64,000 bases of DNA from Hyposmocoma kahamanoa (lineage: Eukaryota; Arthropoda; Insecta; Lepidoptera; Cosmopterigidae): assembly GCF_003589595.1 (NCBI RefSeq), contig NW_020653750.1, positions 1,838,451 through 1,902,450 of the forward strand. Direction: 5' to 3'. The notes under the pieces were generated by a model. That model searched no databases. It was given only the letters and a program-made list of their open reading frames with translations, and was not told the DNA's origin. Shown here piece after piece: positions 34,904 through 47,627 of the stretch; within the stretch, counting starts at the first letter, position 1, and the number at the start of each line of letters is the position of its first letter. Both the position numbers and the translations under genes were made by a program.

Positions 34904-37168
34904 TACACGTTTATTCGTTGGAGCCATGGATTTGTCGAAACTGCGATATTAATTATTCACTCCAAAAAGCACCCCTCTCATGGGTCAATTACCAATTTAA
35001 AGAACATTAATAATCAAAATAGCTTTGTTATTGTTGAATAATTCGTGAACCTTGTTTTTAATGCAAGCACTACAAATTAATTCAAACAAACGAATTTTCA
35101 CACAATAACATAAAAAAAATAAATTTAGGGCACGTAATTAATTCAAATTACTTTTCTAAATGGTACACTCATTGCCATGTCATAGAGCCGTTCACTACAG
35201 TATTGAATTATGATTTACATATTACAAGCAAGCAAAGGTTAGTAGTGCCCAACCGAGATTCAATTGACACAATTCAAATAAAATTAACATGAAAATTTGT
35301 AATAAAAATACAAAACAAAGAAAAATATATTACTGTCTATGACAACCGTTGATATACACTAGAGTTGTTGCATTGATGTTCGCCTCGCGACTTTACCAAA
35401 AAGAGCTGGTTAACACACGCATACTGGAATTATTAACAAACCATCCCGAAGGAAATTGCAAGAAAGCAGCCCAGGCGTCTCTCGTTCGTACCTTTGATAA
35501 AATTCCAGTATAATAAAGTTAGATGTGTTGACCTTATTCACGAAGGTTGATTTTTGTTAATCAATGTCACAAAATCATTAAATAGTATTTTATGCAATCG
35601 TTGCATAATGAGGATTTTTAAAGTCAAATACCTGTACACACTGTGAAAGGGAAGACGCCAAGACCTGCGTGCCCGCACTCTTGGCCGCGCCCGCGCGTAC
35701 ACTCTGAATGAACCCTGTGGATGCATACATACATACACCTAGAAATAAAAAATCATCATTTCTCGGATTCGGAACGCATACGAATCGGATGCAATGCGCA
35801 AACAATGCTAAGGGTGCTTTTCCATCGGCGAGACGAGACGAGAATTGAAATCTCGCCGGCATTTCCACCAAAAATTGCCTTTAATAGCTTTCGTGAGCAC
35901 GCGACTGCGCTGCACTCGTATGCGCCGAACACCATGTACATAGGTTTAGCCAGCACTTGTTTTACCATTGCAAAGCATTTATAATTAAGCATTTACAATA
36001 GCCTTATCAAAATGTATGTACGTTTTTATTGATTTTCAAATATCGACCTAAACAGTCACTAAAATTTAGAAGTAAAAATATCGATACGGTATACAAACCA
36101 GATCGATACTTTGCCTGGCTACTCCTAAACTATATTTTGTGAAGTAAATGATGAACACGATTTGGGTAAATATAAGAACTTGAATACTCATAACTTCTCA
36201 CTATTGAACGACTATTCTTGAGATTTGGTATCACCCACTTACTTACGTGCAATTTGTATAGTGTAACTAAAAATTAGGAGCATGTTTGTGATGCTATGTT
36301 TGAGGCTTAGAAACTACCAATTGCATGCCTCCTCATGATGATTTTTGTAAAATTTCCATACGAATTATTGTTATTGATACAAAGATCGAACAAATGCAAC
36401 GAAAATTTCTTCCATCTGACTGTTCTCGACCCAGTTTGTGTTATCTCATCGTGGCTACATTTTAAAATGAGTGTCTATTCGTAAATTGTCTTTAAAAAAT
36501 TTGCCAGGTAAGTAAAATAAATAAATAAACAAAATAAAATTGCGTTCGTCATGTGAAATACATCAACAGTAAAGACCCTAAGAGAATTTTCTTTGTGAAG
36601 CGACTGAGTGGGTAGGGAGGTAACGGAGCGCAAAAAGCTGCGATTATGCGTCGACCCGACAGAAAACCCACCTACGGGCTCTTTGAAAACGCGCGAATCT
36701 AGCTCTGCAGTCTGAAGTCAAGGGACCTTTGTTAAGTTACGTAAGTACGATCTTTGAGTATGCATTACCATAGTATATAATCTACCTGTTCGATCCTATA
36801 TGGCGAGTTTACATGCTAAAGATTTATGAACAACTTAAAGCCTATACTACTTACATTTTACCATGAATGCGGCTACAAGACTAATTTATTTACTAATTGA
36901 CTTCAATGTAGAGCACAAGTTAGCGCACGTAAGTTAGAAAAAGTTAAATTAAAAATTATCCAATGCATTAATTAGTTAAAGCGGGAAAACGCAAGTTCAG
37001 TCAAACTGTATACTAATACAATCGAACACTCAGTCACAAATTAAGCGATAAAAAATTTGTGATTTTTACATTAGTAACACGTTTGAAGACTGATTTTTTT
37101 TAATTTGCAAATTATGTAAACGGTGTAAAGTATCAACAAACAATTCCAATAGATTTTATACTTTAATT
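34904..37168. other. Non-genic stretch with small inverted repeats
   Basis: 35416-35515 carries CATACTGGAATT / AATTCCAGTATA arms. 35810-35930 starts GGGTGCTTTTCCATCGGCGA, resembling a DNA-transposon end. The rest is unrecognised. Confidence 0.4.
35632..35703 (-). CDS. Candidate 72-nt GC-rich exon (unknown protein)
   Basis: On the - strand TTCATTCAG precedes 35703 and GTATTT follows 35632. The 24 codons read SVRAGAAKSAGTQVLASSLS then QCVQ, phase 0 at both ends. GC content is far above the surrounding DNA. Alternative: a GC-rich piece of an old repeat. No neighbouring exon could be linked. Confidence 0.3.
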
Positions 37169-37385
37169 ATGGTCGCCAAGCAGTAATGCTCCCGGTTTTG
37201 AAGGATAAGCTGAAGTTACAGGCACATAAGACTTATAAACTTACGTCTCAGGGTGGCAGGCGCAGTTGCAGTGCCCCTGAAATCTTTAAAGCTTTGAGTG
37301 GTACTGCAACTGCTATAGACAAGCGTGTCGCTTAACACCAGGCGTGCGACTTGCTGATCCGGTCACTTAGCATCATAAAAAATAC
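37169..37385 (+). repeat. SINE-like family A, 5'-truncated
   Basis: Begins GGTCGCCAAGCAGTAATG and ends CACTTAGCATCATAAAAAAT. Confidence 0.8.
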
Positions 37386-37839
37386 ACACACTCATGATTA
37401 AAATGAATTTTCTTGGAAAAAAAGTAGAGACGATAAAAATAAGATTGTGAGGGATCACGACGAATTTCATGTATGGTCGAATGTGAATATGAGGTTTAAT
37501 ATTAAACGAAAATACCACACGGGAATAAATCTCGTCTACTTACTACGGAAACGATGACAAACAAACTGGGAAGATCTCCTGGCAACATAAAAATCAATTT
37601 GCAGTGCAAATCGAGCGGAGAGACCAATGCTTTCCAAGTCACCGGATCGGTAAAGCGCTTTGGCCTGGAAAAAATTCGCAATTTTTTTTTAAATACATGC
37701 GCTACGTTTAGTATGCACTCGTCGGATGCGACTTGTTACACGAGTGCGCTAAAATCGGCATTACATTGAAACTAAGCATTCTACTGCGTCTTTTTTAATA
37801 TACTATTGATTCTTTTAGATTTTTTTATTAAAGAAAATC

Positions 37840-38096
37840 ATTAGTCAATTACAATCAAAATTTGCATATAACAAATTATTCATTAATAAATAACGCACAC
37901 ACTCAACATAGCCCCGCACTAGGGAAACCCTGTGTCGCGGGTGCCATGGACACACATATAGACAACCACAAATTACACCCAAACTCACGAGAGAAATAAT
38001 TGTAGGCCATACAAACATTTCTCCCGGCCCGGGAATCGAACCTGGGACCTCTGCGTGGCAGTCCGGCATGGTAACCGTTCGGCCACGGAGGCAGTT
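37840..38096 (-). repeat. SINE with tRNA-Gly-like head (S6)
   Basis: On the - strand: CCTCCGTGGCCGAACGGTTA (A box), CTGCCACGC anticodon-like region as in tRNA-Gly(GCC), CAGGTTCGATTCCCGGG (B box). The acceptor ends do not pair, and a ~170-nt body follows ending in AT-rich sequence. So it is a SINE, not a tRNA gene. Confidence 0.65.
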
Positions 38097-38334
38097 AAAA
38101 ATAACAAGGCCAATTAAAAATTTTGCGAATTAAACTTATTAAGTAGTGAATGGATATTCGGATACTTTTATATCTAAGTACACTTCTTCCCCTAAATGCT
38201 ATCAAAGTATGGGAATAGTCTTAAATTTATGTTTTTTTCTTCTTTAAATTCCGAGATCCCGGAATGGTTTGAAGCGTTAGGATTTTATATTATTTTAAAT
38301 ACATGTTTCGAATAGCTTCTGTTAATCTCTAATA

Positions 38335-38390
38335 CGACTCTATGTGCACGACTTATTCGTCCCATCATTAGGTTTCATAAAAAAAATACA
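38335..38390 (+). repeat. SINE-like family A 3' fragment
   Basis: GCACGACTTATTCGTCCCAT ... TTAGGTTTCATAAAAAAA. Confidence 0.6.
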
Positions 38391-38574
38391 AAAAAGGTGT
38401 CCTTGGCAGATTATAATCATTTGAACAATTGAAAGTGTCTAATTTAAAGTATTTACCTGTGCAAAAAAATTGTAATATCATGAGGATAATATATTATGAT
38501 ATTCAATCAATAAATATTACAACGGTTCGAAAGTTATTAATACTGAAAAAAGAATATTTACATTTATTGAGATT

Positions 38575-38650
38575 TTTGTGAAATAACTTCACTAGTTTTG
38601 TTATGATTATGAATATTAAGATCGAACCACAGAAAAATGTTGTCGACCCG
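38575..38650 (-). repeat. S2 SINE fragment
   Basis: TTTGTGAAATAACTTCACTA is the inverse of the S2 3' end; GTCGACCCG at the far side is a remnant of its head-proximal body. Confidence 0.45.
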
Positions 38651-41401
38651 AATATTTAAATTTTTTCACTTTCTAAATATAATAAAAGTTAATTTAAAAA
38701 GTTTTTACTAATTTTATACTTGAATCAATGATTTCGTAAATTCCGGCGCGGAGTTTTTTCGGTACGTAAATGTATTTCATGTTAGCAAGCAACCAATTTG
38801 TAGGTACATAAGCATCCGATTATACGACTGTTGCTTATAATTTAGTTGCAATATATGGTATGGTAAAGTAAATATTAATAGGAATATGCATTCTATATAT
38901 TGAGACTAAAAACAAGAGCAGGCCAGTTTACAAAGGCAGAAAAGAAGAAATAATGAAACGCTAAATGTGTCGTATGGTTATCGATAAAGACTTATAGACA
39001 AAAAAGTATTAATTAATTAAACCCAATGTAATACTCCGCAATGTAATGTAATACTTGTGAATAAATTAGTCTATTTACCAACTTATATGAGTGGCAATAA
39101 ACAAAAACTTCCCCGATGAATATACTTATATCTATAGGAATCGATGTAATAATGGTATCTCGTAAACCAAATCACAGAAAAGCTTTACCAAACAATACCT
39201 ATATTTATCTCGTTATCTAAGTAGCAGGAGTTAAAGTATTGCTAAGGAATAGGACGTAAGAATAAATTTATTGTTCCATAAGTATGAGAAAGCATAAATT
39301 ATATCCATAACTAGGTTGCCCGTGACACGCGGTATAACTGCATCGCTGTAAGTAATCCAAATGATAAGCGTACGGGGCAATTTGGCAGCAGCGCACGGCT
39401 CTATCACAGTTCGATGCCAAACCATACCCACCGTCGGCCGTTTCGTACTAGCTATAATTTATTTTAAATGGACGTAACATAAAAGCTGTATTGTGCTCCG
39501 GAGGCCCTGGTCTAAGTCACTGTTGCCTATTCAACTGAAATCCTGAACTGCACGACGCTAAGCAGCCTTTTACTTGTAATATTTTAACATCAACGACCAT
39601 AACAAAACATTTCGCAATTTATGTGGTCTGTGTATCGCAACTTTGGTGTAATAAGGTCACAATTGCAAAATGCTAACTTTTTAGGCTCTCCTAAACCTCT
39701 CTAGGCTTAAAGATTCTACAAACGAAACTAAATACACTAACTTTATGATTCGAAATTTTATAGAGTCATAAAAATTATATTGTTGTAATGTTATAATGTC
39801 ATAAAAATTATACGAACTATATAAAACAATTACGTATACATCAAATTGTATAACTCTCCTAAGTGCCTATTTAGAATTCTTCTTGTTTGTGTTATAATAA
39901 TTATATAAAAAAGTTGTCGACTAATTTACAAGTTATATTTTTGCAGATCTGACGAATAGTACGGATTTGGCTGCGGCACAGAAGTACATAAATTTAATGA
40001 GGTCTTAAAATGCAATTGATGATTACTGCCAATCTGTCTTGCCTTACAACTGAACTACTATCATACCTAACCACGTTACCTACCCAAATGTACCAGCACA
40101 AAAACGATACACATTTATGGCTGTTGAAATTCAACACCAGCGTAAGCAATCCATCTGTCCGAAGGGTTTAACGAGATAATGGACTGCATCGATGGTTCCA
40201 TGCTAAATGGATCCACGGCAGTGCCATTACCAGTTTGTCTGTGTCCGAATAGGTACAAACGGAATAGTCAATATATTTGAGGTGACAAAACGTATTTAGT
40301 TCTGAAGCTTCTACACTATTTGAAATTCTACATGATTATTAATTTATCAAATTAATTCTACATGATTATTGAAACACCATGGACATGTTGCTTATATATT
40401 TTTTTTCACTTGACAAAATATCTGTAGCAGATCTTTTTCTAATTGTTTTTTACGTTTCTGTGATGTTTCCCAGTTTAAAAAATACTATGGAATGTAAATA
40501 CTAAATAAAGCAAAAACTTACTTCCTAATTTACTTTCTTTTTTGTTACCCAAATATTCATGTTGAATGTTTATAATGTTCTCCATGAAATCATCTTCTGA
40601 TAATAAATCCAAAAATAGTTGCAACATATCTGCTTTACAGGCTTTATCTGTGTCATGGCTGTGAACCATGTGTTTGAAGGCTTGATGCTTCAGAGACTTC
40701 GCACTGACATAACATTTAAAGTACACGTCAAGTAGATTTATAACTCTACATTTTCCGAGTCCAATGGGAACTCAAAATTTTAACACAAGATTCCACGAAG
40801 ATTACATTTTTCCATTTGTCATCGACACTTTTTATAATAGACCCATGCCCAACGTTGGAAGATATACAGTTTGCTACTACTAACTAACTTTCAGATTATT
40901 TGCTTATCTCTCACGTATATGCAAGAAATAGTAAATACTCAATGTTTAATACGAAATTAACGACATAATATATGTAGGTACACAAAGTTCACAAACTGCA
41001 AACACTTAAAAACGAAACGGAGAAGAAAGCTTAATAAATGGAACAAAAACCCGCAATTTGTCCACGTAGAGGCAAAAATCTCCTCCGTTATAAAGGTAAA
41101 AGTGAAATAAGGGTTTAGCGTTCACGATTTATCACTGTCCGTAACCATTGACATACGCATCCCTTGATACGTTGGAATGAACCTGGGCATGCAAACAAAG
41201 CAAAAACAACACGCGTCTTTGAAAAATCTTCCACACCAATCCACACGGGAGTTGGTTGTACGCTGGTTGTTTATTTAAGTGTGTCCCAGATAAGCAAACC
41301 TGAAACTAACCTATGTAGGTACAGATTCTTATATAGTTATGTATTTTTAATCCATCCATGAACAGTAAAGGCGTTTACCGTAAAATTAAATATGTAATAA
41401 G
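38651..41401. other. Non-genic stretch
   Basis: Only the Harbinger-like relic at 40164 is recognised. 39499-39575 is weakly SINE-like. Confidence 0.4.
40164..40322 (+). pseudogene. PIF/Harbinger-like transposase relic
   Basis: The frame reads GFNEIMDCIDGSMLNG, then NRYKRNSQYI, a stop, and GDKTYLVLKLLH. This resembles the GFPGVIGAIDGTHIPI ... NRKGYHSLNVQ block holding the first catalytic Asp of PIF/Harbinger nucleases. No further catalytic Asp is seen. The opposite-strand frame at 40475-40726 (LFLDLLSEDDFMENI) may be an unrelated piece of the same element. Similarity is by eye. Confidence 0.4.
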
Positions 41402-41656
41402 TAGAGGTAGAGTTCCTTGTGAAAGAGTTCGTCTAGGGAAGTACCGCCATCTATTTTTGCCGCCAAGCAATAAATAAAACATTCCTGTGTTCCGGTTTGG
41501 AAGGGTAACACACACATGGGACTTGTCAATTTAGGACGTAAAGTTGACGGGCGCACTGGCAGTGTCCTTCAGATTTTTGCCATTTAAGTGGCACTGCCAT
41601 GGACAGATATGTCGATGATTTGCTCATCCCGCCACTTGGTAACACAAAAAAAAAAT
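41402..41656 (+). repeat. SINE-like family A
   Basis: GTAGAGTTCCTTGTGAAAGA to CGCCACTTGGTAACACAAAA; some internal loss. Confidence 0.8.
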
Positions 41657-43079
41657 TGAATACGTGATAGTACGGGGCACCCCGATTCGCTGTATGGATC
41701 TCAAAAAATATGGTTACCGCCTATTGCTTCTCCATGTATCAACTACGTAAGTACGACAAAACTCAATAATTTACATAGAGCATTTTATATTGAATCAATA
41801 CAAGCACTACGGCACAAAGAAACGTAGTAACTTTTTTGGACGGTTCTACTATAGTCCATGAACGGATTAAGTTAAAACTAAATACGCCGCAATAATTTTT
41901 TATTACCAAGGATACTTAAGATTCCACAAACAATATCAAATAACTCATAAACTATCCAATTGTTGCATCGTTTTAATGTCCGAATTTGAGTACTTTAACT
42001 GTATAAATAGGAGATAGAATTGGCAATTATGTCTTTCTTTTACAGAGCCGTAGTATTATATGAAAATTGCAATGCAATGGGACAATAAAAGCGTCTAGAC
42101 TTATGAAAAAGTACCGAGAAGTTGGAATTGACAGAGGTACTTAACGGCGAGCCCCGTTTGTTATTGTCCCACTTGTTCACGAGCCAAGTTTAGTCTGCAG
42201 CCCAATTTTGGGATTGGCAACGCCACTGGCCGACTTGTGTAGGCATCCGTGCAGTCAATGGTAGTCATTTTGACTCAGCTACTTTGCAGGATAAGTTCTA
42301 CGCACAATTAATATATAATAATATAATAAATAATTATACAAAACAACTACTTATTTCGAAACATTAATCGAAGGTACCTTCTAAAATTTAGGTTGTATTT
42401 TATTTTTTTAAACATGTGCAACTGTGCTACAATAAATTCAACGTCATTCCATATCAGCCAACTCTGGCAGCTAACGTAAATAAAATTACTTCTCGTAGTT
42501 TGTTCTTCAGCCGAGTCCATACTTCGGAGCTAATACATATTACATTAGCTCGGTCTAGCGCCAGTAAGCTGCGACACATTGTTTCAGCCCGCTTCCTAAA
42601 GATTTGTGTCTCAGCGAGGAAATCTTCGCTATTTTAAAAGAAAACTTGGATGAAAACGCGAGAGATTGTCCTAGCCCTACTGACTGAGCTTACTGAATCT
42701 TTGGGAAATCGTATTAAATTCGTATATTTTCAATGTCACATTTTTAATGCTTAAACATTTCCGTGATATTTTTCAAACATAGAAATTACTGTAAGTAGGT
42801 GAAATTTCTGCCGTCCACTAACTAAAACGCGGCAAAGTGACAAATGGTCAAATCTGCCTTTTAAATAGAAAAAGGTAGAGCACAACATTCTCTTTAAAAA
42901 CAGTTAAAATTAGTTAATGTGTTCGACTTATCGAAACTTACCCTAACTATGCATAGCTGAAATATCACTAAACAATGTCAGTATTTTAAAACTGGATGAT
43001 TGTTTTTCTAAGTTCTTATCCTAATAAGCTTTTAGACAATTACTAACAATACCTGAAGCACCATGTGACCATAAATATG

Positions 43080-43390
43080 TAAATAGACAGGCATTGGTTT
43101 GAAACGGGTCCGTTCTGCAAGCGGACGTTCCAACTGCTAATGAGCTTGGCTGAGGCCCAAAGATGTTACTCGGACCACTTATATTCACCGTTTACATGTA
43201 AAATGTCCTTATGTACTTATTCCCAAGAGTACTAAGTGCTGTCGCATTGAAGACAAAAGTATAACAATATTCCATTGGAAGATGCAAGGCACATTATGCG
43301 AGGAGTCAAGATAAGACAGCTTCTGTCGCTATGTTTACCCTCGGAAAGTAAATGTCAATAAACTACAAGCACCCTAAGGGAAAAGTAGGA
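43080..43390 (+). pseudogene. Decayed non-LTR reverse transcriptase fragment
   Basis: Shifting frames give CKRTF or ADVPT near 43120 (relic of the RAGVPQGS motif), then GPKMLLGPLIFTVYM, a relic of the GSVLGPLLFTLYM RT motif, then DKSITIFHW where ADDTAIF is expected, then RKVNVNKLQA. Order and spacing match a jockey-type RT palm. There are several stops and frameshifts. It is older than the copy at 44470 and not its missing part, since motifs overlap. Confidence 0.6.
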
Positions 43391-43555
43391 AGTGCTTTCC
43401 GAGACCCCATTGTTTCACTGATATTTTTCGATGCTTTTATTTCCTAGAAACTTTATATTTATACAATTTACATTTATAAATACTAGAACGTACTAGAACA
43501 TTTTGTTATTAATAAACTTATTGTAATTTTATTTGTTCTCTGCAGCACATTTTAG

Positions 43556-43850
43556 CAGCAGAATAGCTCCTTGTGAAAGGGTTCGTCCAGAGAAGTACTG
43601 CCACCTTACCTATTTCTGCCACCAAGCAGTCATGTCAACAATACTATGTTTCGGTTTTGAAGGGTAAGGGTGCGGATGAAACTACAGGCACATGGAACTC
43701 GTCAACGGTGACGGGCGCAGTAGCAGTGCCACTCAGATCTTTACGATTTAAAGCTCTGAGTGGCACTGTAATTATTATGGACAGGCGTCTAGCTTACCAT
43801 TAGGCGCGCGACTTGTTCCTCCCGTCACTTGATATTATATAAAACAAAAA
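43556..43850 (+). repeat. SINE-like family A
   Basis: AGAATAGCTCCTTGTGAAAG to CGTCACTTGATATTATATAA. The frame 43573-43803 is repeat-derived. Confidence 0.83.
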
Positions 43851-44469
43851 TAATATATCTTAATTTATCACTTATAATATGTAGTTAGTATAATAATATA
43901 ATAGCAAGCATTGTTGTCTGTTGTTTGATAACGACGAAGGACTAGTTTCTCGGATTACTTTCACAATGACAGCCAGCGTCTGCTTTTAATCAATATTTGC
44001 TGACATCTTATACCATACTCTAGGGCTGACATTATACGCGTAACCTTAGAGGATGGAAAAATAGTCTAAGCGCATAACCTAGTCTCATTTTATTGGTCTC
44101 GATCATTTCGATTCGATGTAGGCAGATAATAAATAACAAACATAATGCAATATAAATATACGAAAATAATAAAGTAAAACATATGCTACAAGCGAATTAA
44201 CATTTATGTTTAAAATTTCTGTTTTTCAAAAGGGCTATGATAATAATAATGACATAAAAGTTTATGATAGCGTTCATTAAGGCCTCGTAGACGAATTCAA
44301 AGGGATACTACACTCGGTAGACCGCCTGTAAAATATAACGACAACTTCCACTCTCGGCTTACGACTTCTAAACTGTTATATCCGGATTTTTCACACAAAC
44401 GGAAGAAAATTAATACAAAAAAAAGAATAATAACCTCATTTTCTTAGCTGAAATAAAGACTTAACGTTT

Positions 44470-45602
44470 AGTTTAGTTTATATTAATGACTTACTTAGCC
44501 TTATGGAGGGTATAAAACATGAGATAGTATTGTTTGCTGATGATACTTCCTTATTATTTAAAGTTAAAAGGCATCAATGTTGCTACGACGATGTGAACAA
44601 TGCTATATCTAAAGTAGTTGATTGGTTTGCTGTTAATAACCTACTTCTTAATGAGAAAAAAACAAATTGTGTGAAATTTACATTACCCAATGTTAGAGAG
44701 ACGGTTACAAACATTGTAGTTAGAAACGAAAAATTTAATCTTGTGGATACAGTTGTATTTCTAGGTATAACGTTAGATGCTAAATTGCAATGGGGTCCCC
44801 ATATAAGTAAGTTATCAAAACGGCTCGGCTCTGCAGTGTACGCGATTAAAAAAATAAGAAAACTTTCAGACGTCGAAACCGCTAGATTGGTTTATTTCAG
44901 CTACTTTCACAGTCTAATGACATACGGCATTTTGCTTTGGGGTAATGCCGCCGATATCAATAGAATCTTTGTCCTGCAGAAACGTGCAGTTAGGGCAATT
45001 TACAATCTGGGCTCCAAAGTATCTTTGAGAGATAAGTTTAAGGAAATTAACATTCTTACACTAGTCTCACAGTACATTTATGAAAAGTAATTTATGTTAA
45101 AAGGAATAGTAATTTATTTATGAAAAATAGTGACAAACATAACATTAATACGAGGAATAGAAATAAACTAGATTTTCTTGATAGTCGCCTTCACAAAGGC
45201 AAAAAATCATTTAAGGGGCAATGTATACGCTTCTATAACAAGATTCTGGTTGATATACAAAATTTGCCTTTCACGAGGTTTAAAACTATAGTGAAACAAA
45301 AACTTTATACTAAAGGTTATTATACAACTTCTGCGTACTTGGATGACAAAAATCCGTGGTAGTAACCCGTTTAGCTCATGGAGGTAGTCTCGATCTCTGA
45401 TGTTTCAAATAAAAAAAAAATATTGTAAATGTTATTTACAAAGAGCAACCCCTAGAGTTTCTTGCTCATTCTTCTCAGGGGAATCTGACTTACGAATGAG
45501 CGGTAGAGTTTAACTATTGTGATGATTTCAAGTGTAATAATGCTTACCTATGAAATAAAGATTATTTTGAATTTGAATTTGAATTTGAATTTGAATTTGA
45601 AC
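44470..45602 (+). mobile_element. 5'-truncated non-LTR retrotransposon (jockey-like) with RT fragment
   Basis: The frame opens in YINDLLSLMEG, runs into the RT catalytic motif FADDTSLL (44503 on), and continues through the RT thumb region with FLGITLDAKLQWGPHI to 45090. A frameshift and stop codons separate a second piece, 45120-45362, which ends the polyprotein. A 3' UTR follows with GAATGAGCGGTAGAG-type sequence, AATAAA, and a TTTGAA-repeat tail at 45567-45602. Loss of everything upstream of the RT palm is typical 5' truncation during target-primed reverse transcription. It is dead but fairly young. Confidence 0.88.
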
Positions 45603-46027
45603 GCTTCGTGTGCTAAAATTGGTCATTCAAAAGCATGGTAGTACTTATGTACTGTCAGGGTATTTTCGAATCAGTAACGCACACGTTAAACATGCACTGT
45701 AGGTTTGTATTTAAAACGAATGTCACGGGTAGTTCTGGGTAGTTGTCCGAAAATTTTGAAATGGCGGAAATTCTTTTTATATTTTTCCCAAAATACTATA
45801 TATACTATTCCTGAAAAATATTAGGAAAATAAATAAAGTAAAAACCCGTGAAGCATTTCGCAGTTTGATGTTCATTTAAATAATAAGGTGGATAGATATA
45901 AGTTTGTAATGTAATTGTAATTTTCAAAATTTATTAGGAATGTTGTTTTTTGAAGAATAAACACACTATAAAACACCAAAAATAAATTTATATTTTTTTT
46001 ATGCGCGCATCATACATATACGTACAT

Positions 46028-46277
46028 ATGGTAAGCGACACGCCTATCCATGACGCCACTCAGAGCTTTAAATAGCAAAGATCTGAGGGGCAATGCCATT
46101 GCGCCGGTCACCGTGAGACCTAAGTTGAAAAGTCCCATGGGTCTGTACGAGTAATTTCACCAGCACCCTTACCCTTCAAACGCATTATGTTCACATTACT
46201 GCTTGGCGGCATATATAGGTCAGGAGGCAGTACTGCCCTGGCCGAACTCTTTCACAATGAGTTCTACAACAACTAAA
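46028..46277 (-). repeat. SINE-like family A
   Basis: GGTAAGCGACACGCCTATCC to GAGTTCTACAACAACTAAA. Confidence 0.8.
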
Positions 46278-46782
46278 TATAATTATAACTTTTGAAATCA
46301 GCGTATTTTTTAAACTATTTATAATTTAACGGGTAACTGACAAACCCGGAGACTTTATATTAATTTCTAGATTATGCTCACTGAACGTCATTGAGTTTGA
46401 ATGTTATTAATATATAAAATTGGAACAAACTTTGCAAGGAGCGCTCGAGGGACTTGTTATCTTAAGGTCAAACTTTTCTCTTCTTTTGATCTCAAAGGCT
46501 GAAAAGTAATACATAAGGTTGATTTCTCGATTTTAATTAAGAGTAATATAAACATGTGTACGACCTTATTTACGACAAAAGTTTAAACGAAAAATTTCCT
46601 TTAGTACGAATGGATATCACTTACAATTTTCATGGAAAAAAGTTATTTACATACTTTTATGTTGTATGTTGTGAAGTAAATAACTCAATTTCGTAAAATA
46701 AAAGTACGTCCCGTAGAGTTCTACGAATCAAATATCTACAATGCCAAACGAGTAATGACATCCAGATCAATTCTAGTTGTTA

Positions 46783-47624
46783 GGCTGCTAACAGATGGAC
46801 TGCATGTCTGCAGTTAACGCGTGCAGTCGTGACTTCGACTACGTGTAGTTCGGACATCAACTGTGTGTATCGAGACTGCAATTACAAACGTTGGCTGCAG
46901 TCGAAAATGCAAATGACTTTCTTAATCTTAAATTTCTTAATCTTGATTTTTTTCATTAACGGCAAAAGGTCACGGTAATCAAGGGTTTAATCACAATCAA
47001 CATGATATGATCGTAAAACAAAAAACGTGATTGGTGAAACTTCTCGACGAAGCGATGATTCTCAAAATATTATTTTTTTGTAATTACACCAATATTTGCA
47101 TTTGTGATCGCAAATTCCATGGCAGAATATGATCGGGCTGTACGGACGTGAGTTGTTAATAAATTGTATGGAGGATTACGATAATGTTTATTTTCTTAGT
47201 AAAAAGTAGAGTCAGCTTTTGAAATCATAAATGTTCTGTACATAGTGAAAAGCTAAAAGTAACATACGTGCTTCCATTATAACATCAACAAATAATAATA
47301 ATGAAGTACCAGACAATCATGCACCAATTCTGGTCTCAAACTAGGGAATTTCCCGTACTATGAATACTCGAAACACCCAAACCAGAATCAATTTATTTCT
47401 CAAAATGGTCCTACTAGAAATCTAATCCGTGATCTACTCATCTAGCGCCCATAGTGCAAACCGTTGGGCCACCGAGGTTGTCAATAATAAACTGAGTTCC
47501 CGAGCTAGGCGCACGGCGACTTCTGCTTGCAGTCAGTGTCGACTGCATGCAGTCGGTTTCGACTGCATACAAATTGTATTATATCAACTTCGCGCACGTA
47601 ATACGTGCGCGTGTAGTAGCAGCC
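46783..47624. mobile_element. 842-bp non-autonomous element, TTA duplication (Harbinger-like)
   Basis: Termini GGCTGCTAACAG (46783) and, inverted, GGCTGCTACTAC (47624) are flanked by TTA at 46780-46782 and 47625-47627. The arms carry repeated CGACTGCA / TGCAGTCG units (46800-46920, 47505-47590). No transposase is visible. Confidence 0.6.
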
Positions 47625-47627
47625 TTA

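Noticed and set aside
37554..37769. 71-codon frame starting MTNKLGRSPGNIKIN
   Set aside because: No family recognised and no splice or repeat context; likely chance.
38024..38096. Possible tRNA-Gly gene on the minus strand
   Set aside because: Acceptor strands do not pair and a SINE-type body follows.
43573..43803. 76-codon frame
   Set aside because: Lies wholly inside a SINE A copy.
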